Of a stretch of DNA of 64,000 nucleotides, positions 22,757-32,218 are shown piece by piece. The notes beneath the pieces are model-generated. The model did not search any database. It was not told the origin of the DNA and was given only the letters and a program-made list of their open reading frames with translations. The first letter of the stretch is position 1. Every line of letters begins with the position of its first letter. The position numbers were made by a program, and so were the translations under genes. Source of the stretch: Oceanobacillus salinisoli. GTDB lineage: Bacteria > Bacillota > Bacilli > Bacillales > Amphibacillaceae. The DNA is taken from contig NZ_WOFB01000019.1 in assembly GCF_009733865.1 (NCBI RefSeq), positions 1 to 64,000 on the forward strand, given 5' to 3'.

Positions 22757-23821
22757 TTACGATTCGTTGGAAATCGTCACCGTTTGCTCTATTCCTGGAG
22801 AAGATGGGACAACATTAATCCAAGTTTGACCAGGGACAAAGCCAACCTCTATTCCATCCTTGACAGGAACGATTCTTCCATTATGATTTTCCCATTCTAC
22901 TTCTTGTACAATCCCTTTTTGAAGAAGGTAGGCATCCCCACCGTTTTCCAAATCAATCGATCGGCGCCCCACATCATCGATCACCTCATGATGTGTCTCG
23001 ACGATAAATAGATTTTCTACTTGAATGGGCTCTTCTGTCTCTAATTCCACAGTTTGTTGCCTGTCACTTGATCTTGTATAGCTTTGAGTTGTCTCATCAT
23101 AATCATATTGTACATTTGCAAATGAATAAGATTCTGAATAGACGATTTCCGCATGTTGGGCAGGCTGTCCTGTTAAATCGTCCACCTCATCTTCTGACAG
23201 AAATGGCAATGGCTCATAATCAGCTGTAATCTCATATCCTTTACTTTCTGCCACATCATAAGCTGCACCTAGCTGTAAATAAGAGTTATGTGGTGCTTCT
23301 CGAAAGGATTCTCTTTTGAATAAATGACCATCATTATCATAGGTAGAACCATTTAAAAAGTGAACCCCGCGATTTACAATCATATCATCGATAAACTCTG
23401 CAGCTCCATGATAGACATAAAGTGCATTATAGTTATTGGCCAATTCAAAATAATATTCACGGGCACTTCTTACAGGACCAACCACATCCGGCAGCTCACT
23501 TTGGTATAAAGCTAGAAATCTTGTAATCATTCCCTCTGCCAAAATCTCAAACACCATATCAGCCTGAGATAACCCTGATTGTGGTCTAGCCTTTTTATGA
23601 TTGTTAACCATCACACTAACAATTCTATTATTAACAGGTTCGTTTGTCCCAATCCCTGTCAGTGGATAAATGTTAGCAAAACTTTCTTCCCCGCTTGCAG
23701 GTTCTTCCACCTGCTCCTTTGTCTCTGCTTCATTTCCTTCAATTTCCTGTGCTTGCTCTTCGTCGGAACACCCAACCAAAAGGAAGAACATGGACAGGAA
23801 AAAGTATACAATTTTTCTCAT
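22757..23821 (-). CDS. yerB: DUF3048-family lipoprotein YerB
   Basis: A 354-residue lipoprotein. MRKIVYFFLSMFFLLVGCSD carries an LVGC lipobox and is followed by an acidic linker. The DUF3048 domain begins at NIYPLTGIGTNEPVNNRIVS and includes RPQSGLSQADMVFEILAEG and VGPVRSAREYYFELANNYN, which are the strongest family landmarks. Its function is unknown. The ATG at 23,821, with AAAGGTG nine bases upstream, is chosen; a longer frame from 23,881 would put 20 non-signal residues before the lipid anchor. It lies between yerA and yerC as in B. subtilis. Confidence 0.92.
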   Translation of the reverse strand: MRKIVYFFLSMFFLLVGCSDEEQAQEIEGNEAETKEQVEEPASGEESFANIYPLTGIGTNEPVNNRIVSVMVNNHKKARPQSGLSQADMVFEILAEGMITRFLALYQSELPDVVGPVRSAREYYFELANNYNALYVYHGAAEFIDDMIVNRGVHFLNGSTYDNDGHLFKRESFREAPHNSYLQLGAAYDVAESKGYEITADYEPLPFLSEDEVDDLTGQPAQHAEIVYSESYSFANVQYDYDETTQSYTRSSDRQQTVELETEEPIQVENLFIVETHHEVIDDVGRRSIDLENGGDAYLLQKGIVQEVEWENHNGRIVPVKDGIEVGFVPGQTWINVVPSSPGIEQTVTISNES

Positions 23822-23874
23822 CTTCCCAACACCTTTTGTAAAATTCTTTTTGTCTCTAGTATATCCATTATATG

Positions 23875-25617
23875 CTAACACATAGTCGCTGGGAAGAGTA
23901 CTTCTCTTTTCTTAATATCAATTATTCCTTGCTGGGTGATTCGTACATACGGTAGATGGGTCGCCGACAGGAATAAAATATTATAAATAGGGTCGTCATA
24001 ATTATACCCAAACTCTTTTAAATATGCTTTTATTTGCTTCTCTTTTTCAATTATATCATCCATGCTTTCCATAGACATCATTCCACCAAGGGAAAGAGGA
24101 AGATCGGTTAATACTTCCCCTTCATGAACAAGCACAATTCCTCCGCCAATTTCTTTCAATCGTTTCCATGCCAGCAAAATATCTTTCTTGCTTTTTCCAA
24201 TAAATATTAAATCCCCTGATGAAGAGAATGAACTTGCGATTGCACCTAAACGATTTGTAAATCCTTTAATAGTAGTATTCACACGCCATTTTCCATTTCT
24301 GTCAATGAGTAATAAAAAGGCATCTTCTTTATCTTTCGGTAATTCTTCTGGCGTAATATCGATATTAATCGTATATGGTTTAACAATGACATTATTTACC
24401 ATCTCTAATCCCATCGGCATGGAAAATTGCACATCATTCTGCTCCAATTCCCAATCAAATGCCAATGGCGCTATACCATACTTTTCCCAATTAATCTTTG
24501 TTAAAAGTTCCTGTTTTTCCTTTTCCTTCAAAACCCATTGCCCTTTCGCCAGCACACTGACCGGATGCGGATTTTCTTTGCTATCCAAAATATTAATATG
24601 GGCAATCCGTCCAGGAGCAATACTTCCAAGCGTTTCATCTAAACGGAAGTGCCTGGCTGCATTATAGCTTCCCATCCTATAAGCATCTTCCAATGGAATT
24701 CCCTTTTTAATGGCAATATCAATACAAACATTAATCAACCCTTTTTTAGAGAAGGCTGGTGTGGAACCATCTGTCGTAAACGTTAAGTTATCATAGTTAC
24801 TTAGACCAAGATCCAGTATTTCTTCCACTAATTGCGGTAAATCAGGTCGTATGGAAGAGTTTCTTAATGATACACTGTAGCCTAGTCGAAGCCTGCGCAA
24901 CACCTCTTCCCCTGTTATCGGCTCATGGTCCGCAGTAACTCCTAATAGCTTCATCTTCGTTAATGTCTTTTCCGATGCACCGGGAAGATGTCCTTCAATA
25001 GGTTTTCCGTGTCGCTTCGTTTCCTGAATCCAATACAGCAATCTATCATTCCCATTTAATAGACTCGGCCAGGAAGTTAATTCCCCACCTTGTACAACGG
25101 ATGGATGAGTAATCCACGATAAAATATCATCTGTATTAAACACTTCCCCCTCGTCCTGCAACGCTGTTTGCGAGTCAAATCTCGCCCACCAGTACATCGA
25201 CATAGGCAGATTGTTGAATTCATCGATTAAAGAAAACGCTTTCTTTTTATCTAATAAAAAATGCCACATCAGGTTATCGTTAATCAAGGTCGTTGTTCCA
25301 AATCTGGCAGCGTGGTTGGCTAATTCTTCTGGGTTTGCTAATTGAAAAGGATGGGAATGGGGTTCAACATATCCAGGAACAAGATACTTCCCTTCACAGT
25401 CTATTATTTCTGCATGATCCGTATTCTCTGGAAATTTCTCCCCAACATAAACAATTCGATCATCGTATATCCATATATTAGCTTTGATCCATTCTTTTAT
25501 AAAAACATTCAAGTAGGTACCATTTTTTAAAATAAGTGTAGGTGATTCTAATCCATCAATCACCTTTACATGCTGTCTAAGCTCACGGTTTCTCCAATAA
25601 TTATCATTTGCAAACAT
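23875..25617 (-). CDS. yerA: Adenine-deaminase-family amidohydrolase YerA
   Basis: A 580-residue metal-dependent hydrolase of the adenine deaminase family. The metal-site strand is YLVPGYVEPHSHPFQLANPE, with EPHSHP in place of the GHIHIES of AdeC. IEGHLPGASEKTL, ADHEPITGEEVLRRLRLGY, FTTDGSTPAF and YNAARHFRLDETLGSIAPGR follow. The EPHSHP change separates it from classical adenine deaminase, so its substrate is not certain although the family suggests a purine. GGAGAGCTGGCCTT precedes the ATG. It neighbours the purine operon, as yerA does in B. subtilis. Confidence 0.88.
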   Translation of the reverse strand: MFANDNYWRNRELRQHVKVIDGLESPTLILKNGTYLNVFIKEWIKANIWIYDDRIVYVGEKFPENTDHAEIIDCEGKYLVPGYVEPHSHPFQLANPEELANHAARFGTTTLINDNLMWHFLLDKKKAFSLIDEFNNLPMSMYWWARFDSQTALQDEGEVFNTDDILSWITHPSVVQGGELTSWPSLLNGNDRLLYWIQETKRHGKPIEGHLPGASEKTLTKMKLLGVTADHEPITGEEVLRRLRLGYSVSLRNSSIRPDLPQLVEEILDLGLSNYDNLTFTTDGSTPAFSKKGLINVCIDIAIKKGIPLEDAYRMGSYNAARHFRLDETLGSIAPGRIAHINILDSKENPHPVSVLAKGQWVLKEKEKQELLTKINWEKYGIAPLAFDWELEQNDVQFSMPMGLEMVNNVIVKPYTINIDITPEELPKDKEDAFLLLIDRNGKWRVNTTIKGFTNRLGAIASSFSSSGDLIFIGKSKKDILLAWKRLKEIGGGIVLVHEGEVLTDLPLSLGGMMSMESMDDIIEKEKQIKAYLKEFGYNYDDPIYNILFLSATHLPYVRITQQGIIDIKKREVLFPATMC

Positions 25618-25829
25618 AAGGCCAGCTCTCCAATAAATTAGAATTTATATTATTTTAACATAATTTTATGCTTTAATGTTGTAAAGTTTTCAAATTTATA
25701 AATGACATATTTGTGACAAACATGTATTTCCATCTTCGGCATAATTCGAAGTAACCTTCGCTGTTGATACCGAAACTCCAAACTAACTTCAAATGATGTT
25801 AGGTAACTAACTTCCGCGGGTGACCATAA
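25618..25829. other. Spacer upstream of yerA
   Basis: An AT-rich stretch with no gene. On the minus strand TTTACA, 17 bases and TATGTT could serve as a weak yerA promoter. Nothing else is recognised before the array that follows. Confidence 0.4.
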
Positions 25830-25975
25830 TGGAGCAGATATCAACCGTTGCGCAAACTATCAACACAACGATAGCACATATCAACCAGTAGTGGGCTTTT
25901 ATCAACCAGAAAGAAGCGGATATCTACCATTAGAGGGCAGATATCAACCGCAAAGGAGCAGATATCAACGGTTGT
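25830..25975. repeat. Degenerate tandem array A, 21-nt period, GATATCAACC units
   Basis: ATCAAC-type anchors lie at 25,840, 25,859, 25,880, 25,901, 25,922, 25,943 and 25,964: six steps, five of them exactly 21. Typical units read GGAGCAGATATCAACCG, GCACATATCAACCAG, GCGGATATCTACCAT. The unit contains the GATATC palindrome. It lies between the purD terminator and yerA. Confidence 0.8.
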
Positions 25976-25994
25976 ACAAAATAGCAATATATAA

Positions 25995-26036
25995 ATGAAA
26001 AGTACACACATTATTGTTAACGTGTGTACTTTTCAT
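25995..26036 (-). terminator. Terminator of the purine operon
   Basis: ATGAAAAGTACACAC and GTGTGTACTTTTCAT form a perfect 15-pair stem around a 12-base loop, ten bases after the purD stop. The AAAA/TTTT ends make it usable from both sides. Confidence 0.85.
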
Positions 26037-26045
26037 GTTTATTCG

Positions 26046-27299
26046 CTAAATCGAGTTAACTCCAATATCTTTCCGGTAAAAGTAATCTTTGTTATCTCCG
26101 GCTGTGTCTATTACTTTGTATGCTTTCTCCTGTGCTTCCTTTAATGTTGCTGCTTTTGCTCCAACTAACAGTACGCGGCCGCCATCGGAAACAAGGGTAC
26201 CCCCTTCATCCTTTGTTCCAGCATGAACTACATAGCTATCGTCTAGTACTGAAAATGATGGGATGGCCGCGCCTTTTTCGTAGGGGCCGGGATAGCCTGC
26301 TGATGCTAGTACGACGCCCAAACAAGCCGCATCCTCCCAAACCAATTCCGGATCTTTCCCATCTAAAACGTCCAGAAAGACCTGTACGAGATCATTTTTC
26401 AACAATGGTAAAACAACTTGGGTTTCCGGGTCACCAAATCTCGTATTAAATTCGATGACTTTTGGTCCGGCATCTGTCATCATTAATCCACCATATAAAA
26501 TCCCGGTAAATGGGCACCCCTCTGCCATTAGGCCGTCCGCTGCTTTTTGCAGGATATTTCCCACGGAAAAAGCAATATGTTCCTCCGTGATGTCTGGTAC
26601 AGGAGCAAAGGACCCCATTCCTCCCGTATTTGGACCTTCATCATGATCAAACGCACGTTTATGATCACGGGCTGGAACCATTGGATACACATGATTTTCA
26701 TGAACAAAGGCCATGAGCGAAAATTCCCGTCCGGACAGAAATTCTTCGACAACAATCGTTGATCCGGCTTCAGAAAAGGCTTTGGACACAAGCATGTCAT
26801 CCACAGCATTCAGAGCTTCTGCTTTTGTTTCAGCCACAATAACCCCTTTTCCTGCTGCAAGTCCATCCGCTTTAATGACAATTGGTGCACCTTGCTTTTC
26901 AATGTAAGCTTTAGCCTGTTCTGCATCGTTGAAAGTTTCATATGCTGCAGTTGGAATATCATATTTTTTCATAAATGCTTTAGCAAAACTTTTACTACCT
27001 TCCAACAGTGCCGCTTTCTTTGTTGGGGCAAAAACCTTCAGATTCGCCTCTTGAAAACGATCCGCAATTCCTTCGTTTAATGGTGCTTCTGGCCCAACTA
27101 TTGTAAGGTCAATGGCTTTCTCTTTGGCAAAATGGATTAAGCTATCGGTATCCATCTCATCAATCGCGACACAAGTTGCCTGTTCTTTCATACCGCCATT
27201 ACCAGGGGCGACATAAAGATTCTTCACTTGTTCGCTTTTGGCAAGTTCGAGCACCATACTATGTTCACGGCCACCTCGTCCAACTACTAGTACATTCAT
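26046..27299 (-). CDS. purD: Phosphoribosylamine-glycine ligase
   Basis: Second step of de novo purine synthesis: joins glycine to phosphoribosylamine with ATP. An ATP-grasp enzyme of 417 residues. MNVLVVGRGGREHSMVLELA is the start, MKKYDIPTAAYETFN and VIKADGLAAGKGVIVAE are the ATP-grasp lid, and GPNTGGMGSFAPVP and VIEFNTRFGDPETQ lie in the active site. Last gene of the operon. A 112-base gap to purH contains a hairpin, so it may be translated at a separate level. Confidence 0.97.
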   Translation of the reverse strand: MNVLVVGRGGREHSMVLELAKSEQVKNLYVAPGNGGMKEQATCVAIDEMDTDSLIHFAKEKAIDLTIVGPEAPLNEGIADRFQEANLKVFAPTKKAALLEGSKSFAKAFMKKYDIPTAAYETFNDAEQAKAYIEKQGAPIVIKADGLAAGKGVIVAETKAEALNAVDDMLVSKAFSEAGSTIVVEEFLSGREFSLMAFVHENHVYPMVPARDHKRAFDHDEGPNTGGMGSFAPVPDITEEHIAFSVGNILQKAADGLMAEGCPFTGILYGGLMMTDAGPKVIEFNTRFGDPETQVVLPLLKNDLVQVFLDVLDGKDPELVWEDAACLGVVLASAGYPGPYEKGAAIPSFSVLDDSYVVHAGTKDEGGTLVSDGGRVLLVGAKAATLKEAQEKAYKVIDTAGDNKDYFYRKDIGVNSI

Positions 27300-27362
27300 C
27301 CATTAACCCTCCCTTTATAGGTATACTTCATTACGTTGGTTTTTGGTTTATCGATTTTCAGG

Positions 27363-27396
27363 CAGGGATATTGACGGTTTACCAAAATCCCGCCCT
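27363..27396 (-). other. Intercistronic hairpin between purH and purD
   Basis: GGCAGGGAT and ATCCCGCC can pair around a 17-base loop. No T-run follows on the minus strand, so it is more likely an RNA stability or processing hairpin than a terminator. Confidence 0.35.
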
Positions 27397-27411
27397 ACCC
27401 CGGCCAAAATA

Positions 27412-28944
27412 TTAATGTTTAAAATGACGCATTCCGGTATAAACCATGGCAATTCCATGTTCATCACAGACATCGATGGAATCCTGATCGCGTTTAGAAC
27501 CACCTGGCTGGATAATTGCGGTCACACCAGCTTTTACTGCTTCTTCCACTGTATCCGGCATTGGGAAGAAGGCATCAGATGACATCACAGATCCTTTGGC
27601 TTTTTCTCCAGCCTGTTCAATCGCAATCTTTGCAGAACCTACGCGATTCATTTGCCCAGCACCAACCCCGATTGTTTGTCCATCTTTCGCTAAAACTATC
27701 GCATTGGATTTCACGTGTTTCACAGCTTTCCAGGCAAATTGTAAATCTGCTAATTCCTGTTCTGTAGGCTGACGCTTCGTTGCAACAGTTAATTCCTCGG
27801 GGGCAATTTTCCCGTTATCCTGACTTTGAATAAGAACTCCACCATTAACCGAAGTGAGTTTATGATTCACGGCTTCTTTATCGGACATTTCCAGTTTAAG
27901 CAAACGAATGTTTTTCTTTTTCGTTAAAATTTCCAAAGCTTTTTCGGAAAAACCAGGAGCAATCACTATCTCCAAGAAAATGTTGCTTAACTTTTCAGCA
28001 GTTGGCGAATCTACTTCTTTATTTAATGCGACAATTCCACCGAAGATCGAAATTGGGTCGGCATCATAAGCATGGCTGAAAGCATCTGAGATTGTATCGG
28101 ATACACCGATTCCACATGGATTCATATGTTTCACAGCAACCGCTGCAGCCTGTCCATCATATTCAGCCAGAATCTCCAATGCTGCATTGGCATCCTGGAT
28201 ATTGTTATACGATAACTCTTTCCCGTGTAATTGTTTGGCTGTAGCAAGGCTCATCGTTTTTACAATCGGACGTTTGTAAAATGCTGCATTTTGATGCGGA
28301 TTTTCACCATAGCGCAAATCCTGTACTTTTTCGTACGTAACCGTGTAGGTTTCAGGAAACTCTTCCTTCGTTTCTTCCATGAAATATTCAGCTATCATTG
28401 CGTCATAGTTTGCTGTATGACGGAAAACTTTGGCAGCAAGCTTTTGACGTTTTTCAAAATCAAGAGAGTCTGTTTTCAGCGCTTCCAGTACACCTTCATA
28501 ATCTGCTGGGTCCACTACGACCGTAACATCTTCAAAGTTTTTCGCAGCAGAACGAAGCATCGTCGGACCGCCAATATCAATATTTTCGATAATTTCTTCC
28601 TTGGAAACGCCGTCTCGTTCAAGCGTTTGTTTGAATGGATACAAATTAACAACAACCATATCAATGGCATGAATCCCGTTTTCTTCCGCTTGTTTCATGT
28701 GGTCCGGATTAGATCGTTTGGCAAGCAATCCGCCATGTACTTTTGGATGCAATGTTTTCACACGTCCATCCATGATTTCCGGAAATCCTGTTACTTCATC
28801 AATTGCTTTCGCTGCTATTCCAGCCTCCTGAATGTTACGTAGTGTTCCACCTGTTGATACAATCTCGTAATCCAGTTCAACTAGACCTTTGGCAAATTCG
28901 ATTATATTTTGTTTATCTGAAACACTGATTAGTGCTCGTTTCAT
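27412..28944 (-). CDS. purH: Bifunctional AICAR transformylase / IMP cyclohydrolase
   Basis: Last two steps to IMP. The IMP cyclohydrolase domain is at the N-terminus ([34 protein letters not shown]). The transformylase domain follows ([60 protein letters not shown]). It has 510 residues. The second of two tandem ATG codons (28,944) is chosen because GAGGGG lies five bases before it, against two for the first. It starts nine bases after purN. Confidence 0.97.
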   Translation of the reverse strand: MKRALISVSDKQNIIEFAKGLVELDYEIVSTGGTLRNIQEAGIAAKAIDEVTGFPEIMDGRVKTLHPKVHGGLLAKRSNPDHMKQAEENGIHAIDMVVVNLYPFKQTLERDGVSKEEIIENIDIGGPTMLRSAAKNFEDVTVVVDPADYEGVLEALKTDSLDFEKRQKLAAKVFRHTANYDAMIAEYFMEETKEEFPETYTVTYEKVQDLRYGENPHQNAAFYKRPIVKTMSLATAKQLHGKELSYNNIQDANAALEILAEYDGQAAAVAVKHMNPCGIGVSDTISDAFSHAYDADPISIFGGIVALNKEVDSPTAEKLSNIFLEIVIAPGFSEKALEILTKKKNIRLLKLEMSDKEAVNHKLTSVNGGVLIQSQDNGKIAPEELTVATKRQPTEQELADLQFAWKAVKHVKSNAIVLAKDGQTIGVGAGQMNRVGSAKIAIEQAGEKAKGSVMSSDAFFPMPDTVEEAVKAGVTAIIQPGGSKRDQDSIDVCDEHGIAMVYTGMRHFKH

Positions 28945-28953
28945 CATTACCCC

Positions 28954-29520
28954 TCACTTTGTTTGTACAATTTGCTGAATAACTTTTGGATATAACTCAT
29001 GCTCTACTTTTTGGATTTTTTCCTTTAGCGTTTCCTCGGTATCATCATCCTGCACTTCCACCGTTTCCTGTGCGATAATCGGACCTGTATCAATTCCTTC
29101 ATCAATAAAATGAACCGTTACCCCAGTAGTCTTCACTCCAGCATGGTAGGCTTGTCCAATCGCATCTTTCCCCGGAAAATCCGGCAAAAGGGAAGGGTGA
29201 ATATTCACGATTTTCCCCTCAAATGCCGTAAGCAATGTCGGTCCAACAATACGCATATATCCGGCTAAAAAAATCCAGGAAACATTCGCTTCCCGAAGCT
29301 TCTCTACTAAATGTTTTTCATATTCCGCCTTGGATGTAAATTCTTTTGGTTGAAAAACAAAGGCTGGCACATCGGAATTTTTCGCTTTTTCAATGACACC
29401 AGCCCCAGGTTTATCACAGATTAACAGGGAAATTTCACATGGAAGATTGTTCGCCTCCATAATTGCCTGAAAATTACTGCCTGTTCCCGAGGCAAAAACA
29501 GCTGCCTTCACTTTACTCAT
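28954..29520 (-). CDS. purN: Phosphoribosylglycinamide formyltransferase
   Basis: Third step: transfers a formyl group from 10-formyltetrahydrofolate to GAR. Its 188 residues include [16 protein letters not shown] (phosphoribosyl binding), [34 protein letters not shown] with the catalytic Asn and His, and [17 protein letters not shown]. Its ATG overlaps the purM stop (ATGA). No folate-independent purT was seen in the window. Confidence 0.97.
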   Translation of the reverse strand: MSKVKAAVFASGTGSNFQAIMEANNLPCEISLLICDKPGAGVIEKAKNSDVPAFVFQPKEFTSKAEYEKHLVEKLREANVSWIFLAGYMRIVGPTLLTAFEGKIVNIHPSLLPDFPGKDAIGQAYHAGVKTTGVTVHFIDEGIDTGPIIAQETVEVQDDDTEETLKEKIQKVEHELYPKVIQQIVQTK

Positions 29521-30536
29521 GATTGGAAATGCACTCCTTCACCAGTGATAACTTTTCCAATCACCGACGCTTTTTCTCCATTCTCCTCCAAAATTGCTAG
29601 AATGCTGGAAACGTCCTCTTGACTAACAGCCAGCACCATTCCAATTCCCATATTAAAGACACCGTACATTTCATCTTCAGGAATCGATCCTAAATTTTGT
29701 AAGAACGGGAAGACTTCAGGTACGTCCCAGCTGTTTGTTTCGATCTCTACACCCAATCCCTCTGGCATCATTCGTGGCAGGTTTTCATAGAATCCACCAC
29801 CAGTAATATGAGAGATTCCATTAATCGTATGCTTTTCCAGTACTTTTTGGATTAGTTTCGCATAAATTTTGGTTGGGGTAAGTAACGTTTCACCTAAGGA
29901 TTGTGATAAACCTTGGTGTTTTTCCGTTAAATCTAATCCGTCCACCAATTTACGAACAAGTGAGTACCCATTGGAATGAATGCCACTGGAAGCAAGACCA
30001 ATCAAAACATCTTCCGCTTGAATCGATTCACCAGTAATGAGTTTGGATTTTTCGGCAATCCCAACTACAAATCCTGCTAAGTCGTACTCTTCATCCGTGT
30101 ACATCCCTGGCATTTCCGCGGTTTCCCCACCAATCAGTGCCGCTCCAGCATCCACACAACCTTGAGAAACTCCAGCTACAATCTGTTCAATTCGCTCCGG
30201 ATCATTCTTTCCGCAAGCAATATAATCTAAAAAGAAAAGCGGCTGCGCTCCTTGTGCCACAATATCATTCACACACATTGCAACCAAATCGACTCCAACC
30301 GTATCATGTTTATCCAACTGGAAGGCAAGCTTCAGTTTCGTTCCAACTCCATCTGTTCCTGAAACCATCACCGGTTCTTTATAATTCATGTTCGATAAAT
30401 CAAAAAGGCCAGCAAATGCCCCAATTCCACCTAAAACTTCAGGACGTGTTGTTTTTGCGATATGCTTTTTCATCCGCTCCACCGCTTCATAACCCTTTTC
30501 TACATCTACACCAGCCTGTTTATATACATCTGACAT
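29517..30536 (-). CDS. purM: Phosphoribosylformylglycinamidine cyclo-ligase (AIR synthetase)
   Basis: Fifth step: ATP-dependent ring closure to AIR. Its 339 residues include [71 protein letters not shown] and [14 protein letters not shown]. The start at 30,536 ([13 protein letters not shown]) matches the family N-terminus; an ATG at 30,551 has its AAGGG directly against the codon. It is separated from purF by about 270 bases that contain a repeat array, an unusual gap in this otherwise overlapping operon. Confidence 0.96.
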   Translation of the reverse strand: MSDVYKQAGVDVEKGYEAVERMKKHIAKTTRPEVLGGIGAFAGLFDLSNMNYKEPVMVSGTDGVGTKLKLAFQLDKHDTVGVDLVAMCVNDIVAQGAQPLFFLDYIACGKNDPERIEQIVAGVSQGCVDAGAALIGGETAEMPGMYTDEEYDLAGFVVGIAEKSKLITGESIQAEDVLIGLASSGIHSNGYSLVRKLVDGLDLTEKHQGLSQSLGETLLTPTKIYAKLIQKVLEKHTINGISHITGGGFYENLPRMMPEGLGVEIETNSWDVPEVFPFLQNLGSIPEDEMYGVFNMGIGMVLAVSQEDVSSILAILEENGEKASVIGKVITGEGVHFQS

Positions 30537-30587
30537 CGTTGATCCACACATCCCTTAGCAGTAATATTATGTTAATAAGAAATGAAG

Positions 30588-30725
30588 TACGCGTTTGAAC
30601 CAGTTGTACAAATCGGGCGGGAAACCATTCAAATCGTGCTACCCCTTAACAGTTCGTGCGAGAGCCCACCCAAATCGTGCGATTCCCTCTTCTGTTCGCG
30701 CGGGAGCACATCCAAATCGCGCCCC
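30588..30725. repeat. Degenerate tandem array B, 21-nt period, CAAATCGTGC units, inside the pur operon
   Basis: TCG anchors at 30,613, 30,634, 30,654, 30,675, 30,696 and 30,717 are 21, 20, 21, 21 and 21 bases apart. Units alternate between CAAATCGTGCGATTCCC and AGTTCGTGCGAGAGCCC types. AATCGTGCGATT is a near palindrome. It lies between purF and purM and must be part of the pur transcript. Confidence 0.8.
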
Positions 30726-30808
30726 ACCTACTTCATTTCACACACGCACATTCAAAATTCAAGCCAAACCCTACAACTCAAAGCTTCCACACAACTCCTA
30801 AACCCTTC

Positions 30809-32218
30809 TTAACAGCCCGTATAAGAGATTTCCTTTTTTCCTTCTTCTTTCACAGGATACTTACCTGTCATACATGCTGTACAAAGTCCCTGATTAATTG
30901 TGTTGTCTGTTAATATCGCCTTTTCCAGACCACTTTCGGTCAAATATGCTAAGCTGTCTGCACCAATTAGCTCAGCAACTTCTTCTACCGTATTGTTGGC
31001 CGCAATTAATTCATCTCGTGTTGACATATCAATTCCGTAATAACATGGATTTTGAATAGCAGGAGAAGCGATGCGAACATGCACTTCTTTTGCTCCTGCT
31101 TCTTTTAGCATTTGAACAATTCGTCTACTTGTCGTACCACGTACAATGGAATCGTCAATCATAATGACACGCTTTCCTTCAATAATTCCACGTACTGGCG
31201 AAAGCTTCATTTTTACCCCTTGTTCGCGCAGTGCCTGGGATGGCTGAATAAACGTTCTGCCAACATAACGGTTTTTAATAATTCCCATTTCATAAGGCTG
31301 GCCGCTTTCTTCGGCAAAACCAATCGCTGCTGAAATACTGGAGTCCGGTACACCGATTACGATATCCGCATCGGCTGGAGCTTCCTTTGCCAGCTCTTTC
31401 CCCATCTGTTTACGTGACGCATGAACATTCACATAGTTCACATTGCTGTCCGGCCTAGATAAATATACATATTCCATCGCACACATTCCTCGTTGCTGCT
31501 GCTGGGCAAAGCGAGTAGACCGTAATCCTTCATCATCGATTGTAATTAATTCGCCTGGCACTACGTCACGAATAAATGTTGCACCGATTTGGTCAAAGGC
31601 ACACGTTTCCGATGCAATCACATAGGAGTCACCAAGCATCCCGATGGATAATGGGCGAATACCCGTTGGATCCAGAGCTGCAAACATTTTATTTTCGGTT
31701 AAGATAAGGTAAGCATAGGCACCGACCATTTGATTCAGTGCATCGCCAATCGTTTCCTCATTTATCCCTTGGCCATCGCGCTTGATTAGGTGCGCTAAAA
31801 CCTCTGTATCCGAAGAGGTTTGCAGAATACTACCTTGTTCTTCCAGCTGTCCGCGAAGCTTATAGGCATTCATGATGTTGCCATTATGCGCCAGTGCCAT
31901 ACTTCCTGTTTGTGCACGGAATAATAATGGCTGGACATTTTCAATCACTTTTCCGCCTTGGGTCGAGTAGCGAACATGACCAATCGCCGTACGCCCTTGC
32001 AGATGATCAAATTTTGCCTGTTTAAATACATCGTTGACCAGGCCTAATCCTTTATGGCTCTTTAGCTCCATCCCATCACTAGCGACAATGCCGGCACCTT
32101 CTTGACCGCGATGCTGCATGGAGTGAAGACCATAGTAAGTTAATTCCGCTGCTTTTTCATGATCCCAAATTCCAAATACACCACATTCCTCATTTATGCC
32201 TTTGATTTCAGCAAGCAT
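30809..32218 (-). CDS. purF: Amidophosphoribosyltransferase
   Basis: First committed step of purine synthesis: PRPP plus glutamine to phosphoribosylamine. [11 protein letters not shown] is the propeptide, cut before the catalytic Cys12 (CGVFGIWD). The PRTase loop is [19 protein letters not shown]. Four cysteines for the regulatory 4Fe-4S cluster match the B. subtilis enzyme: GMCAMEY, NPCYYG and [10 protein letters not shown]. It has 469 residues. The start at 32,218 is chosen by homology over 32,236. It overlaps the end of purL by 25 bases. Confidence 0.97.
   Translation of the reverse strand: MLAEIKGINEECGVFGIWDHEKAAELTYYGLHSMQHRGQEGAGIVASDGMELKSHKGLGLVNDVFKQAKFDHLQGRTAIGHVRYSTQGGKVIENVQPLLFRAQTGSMALAHNGNIMNAYKLRGQLEEQGSILQTSSDTEVLAHLIKRDGQGINEETIGDALNQMVGAYAYLILTENKMFAALDPTGIRPLSIGMLGDSYVIASETCAFDQIGATFIRDVVPGELITIDDEGLRSTRFAQQQQRGMCAMEYVYLSRPDSNVNYVNVHASRKQMGKELAKEAPADADIVIGVPDSSISAAIGFAEESGQPYEMGIIKNRYVGRTFIQPSQALREQGVKMKLSPVRGIIEGKRVIMIDDSIVRGTTSRRIVQMLKEAGAKEVHVRIASPAIQNPCYYGIDMSTRDELIAANNTVEEVAELIGADSLAYLTESGLEKAILTDNTINQGLCTACMTGKYPVKEEGKKEISYTGC

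Noticed and set aside
28231-28842. 203-codon plus-strand open frame
   Set aside because: It is antisense to purH, whose full protein is clearly conserved.
30582-30913. Plus-strand open frames of 68-85 codons near purF
   Set aside because: They are translations of array B (seven-codon repeats) and lie antisense to the end of purF.
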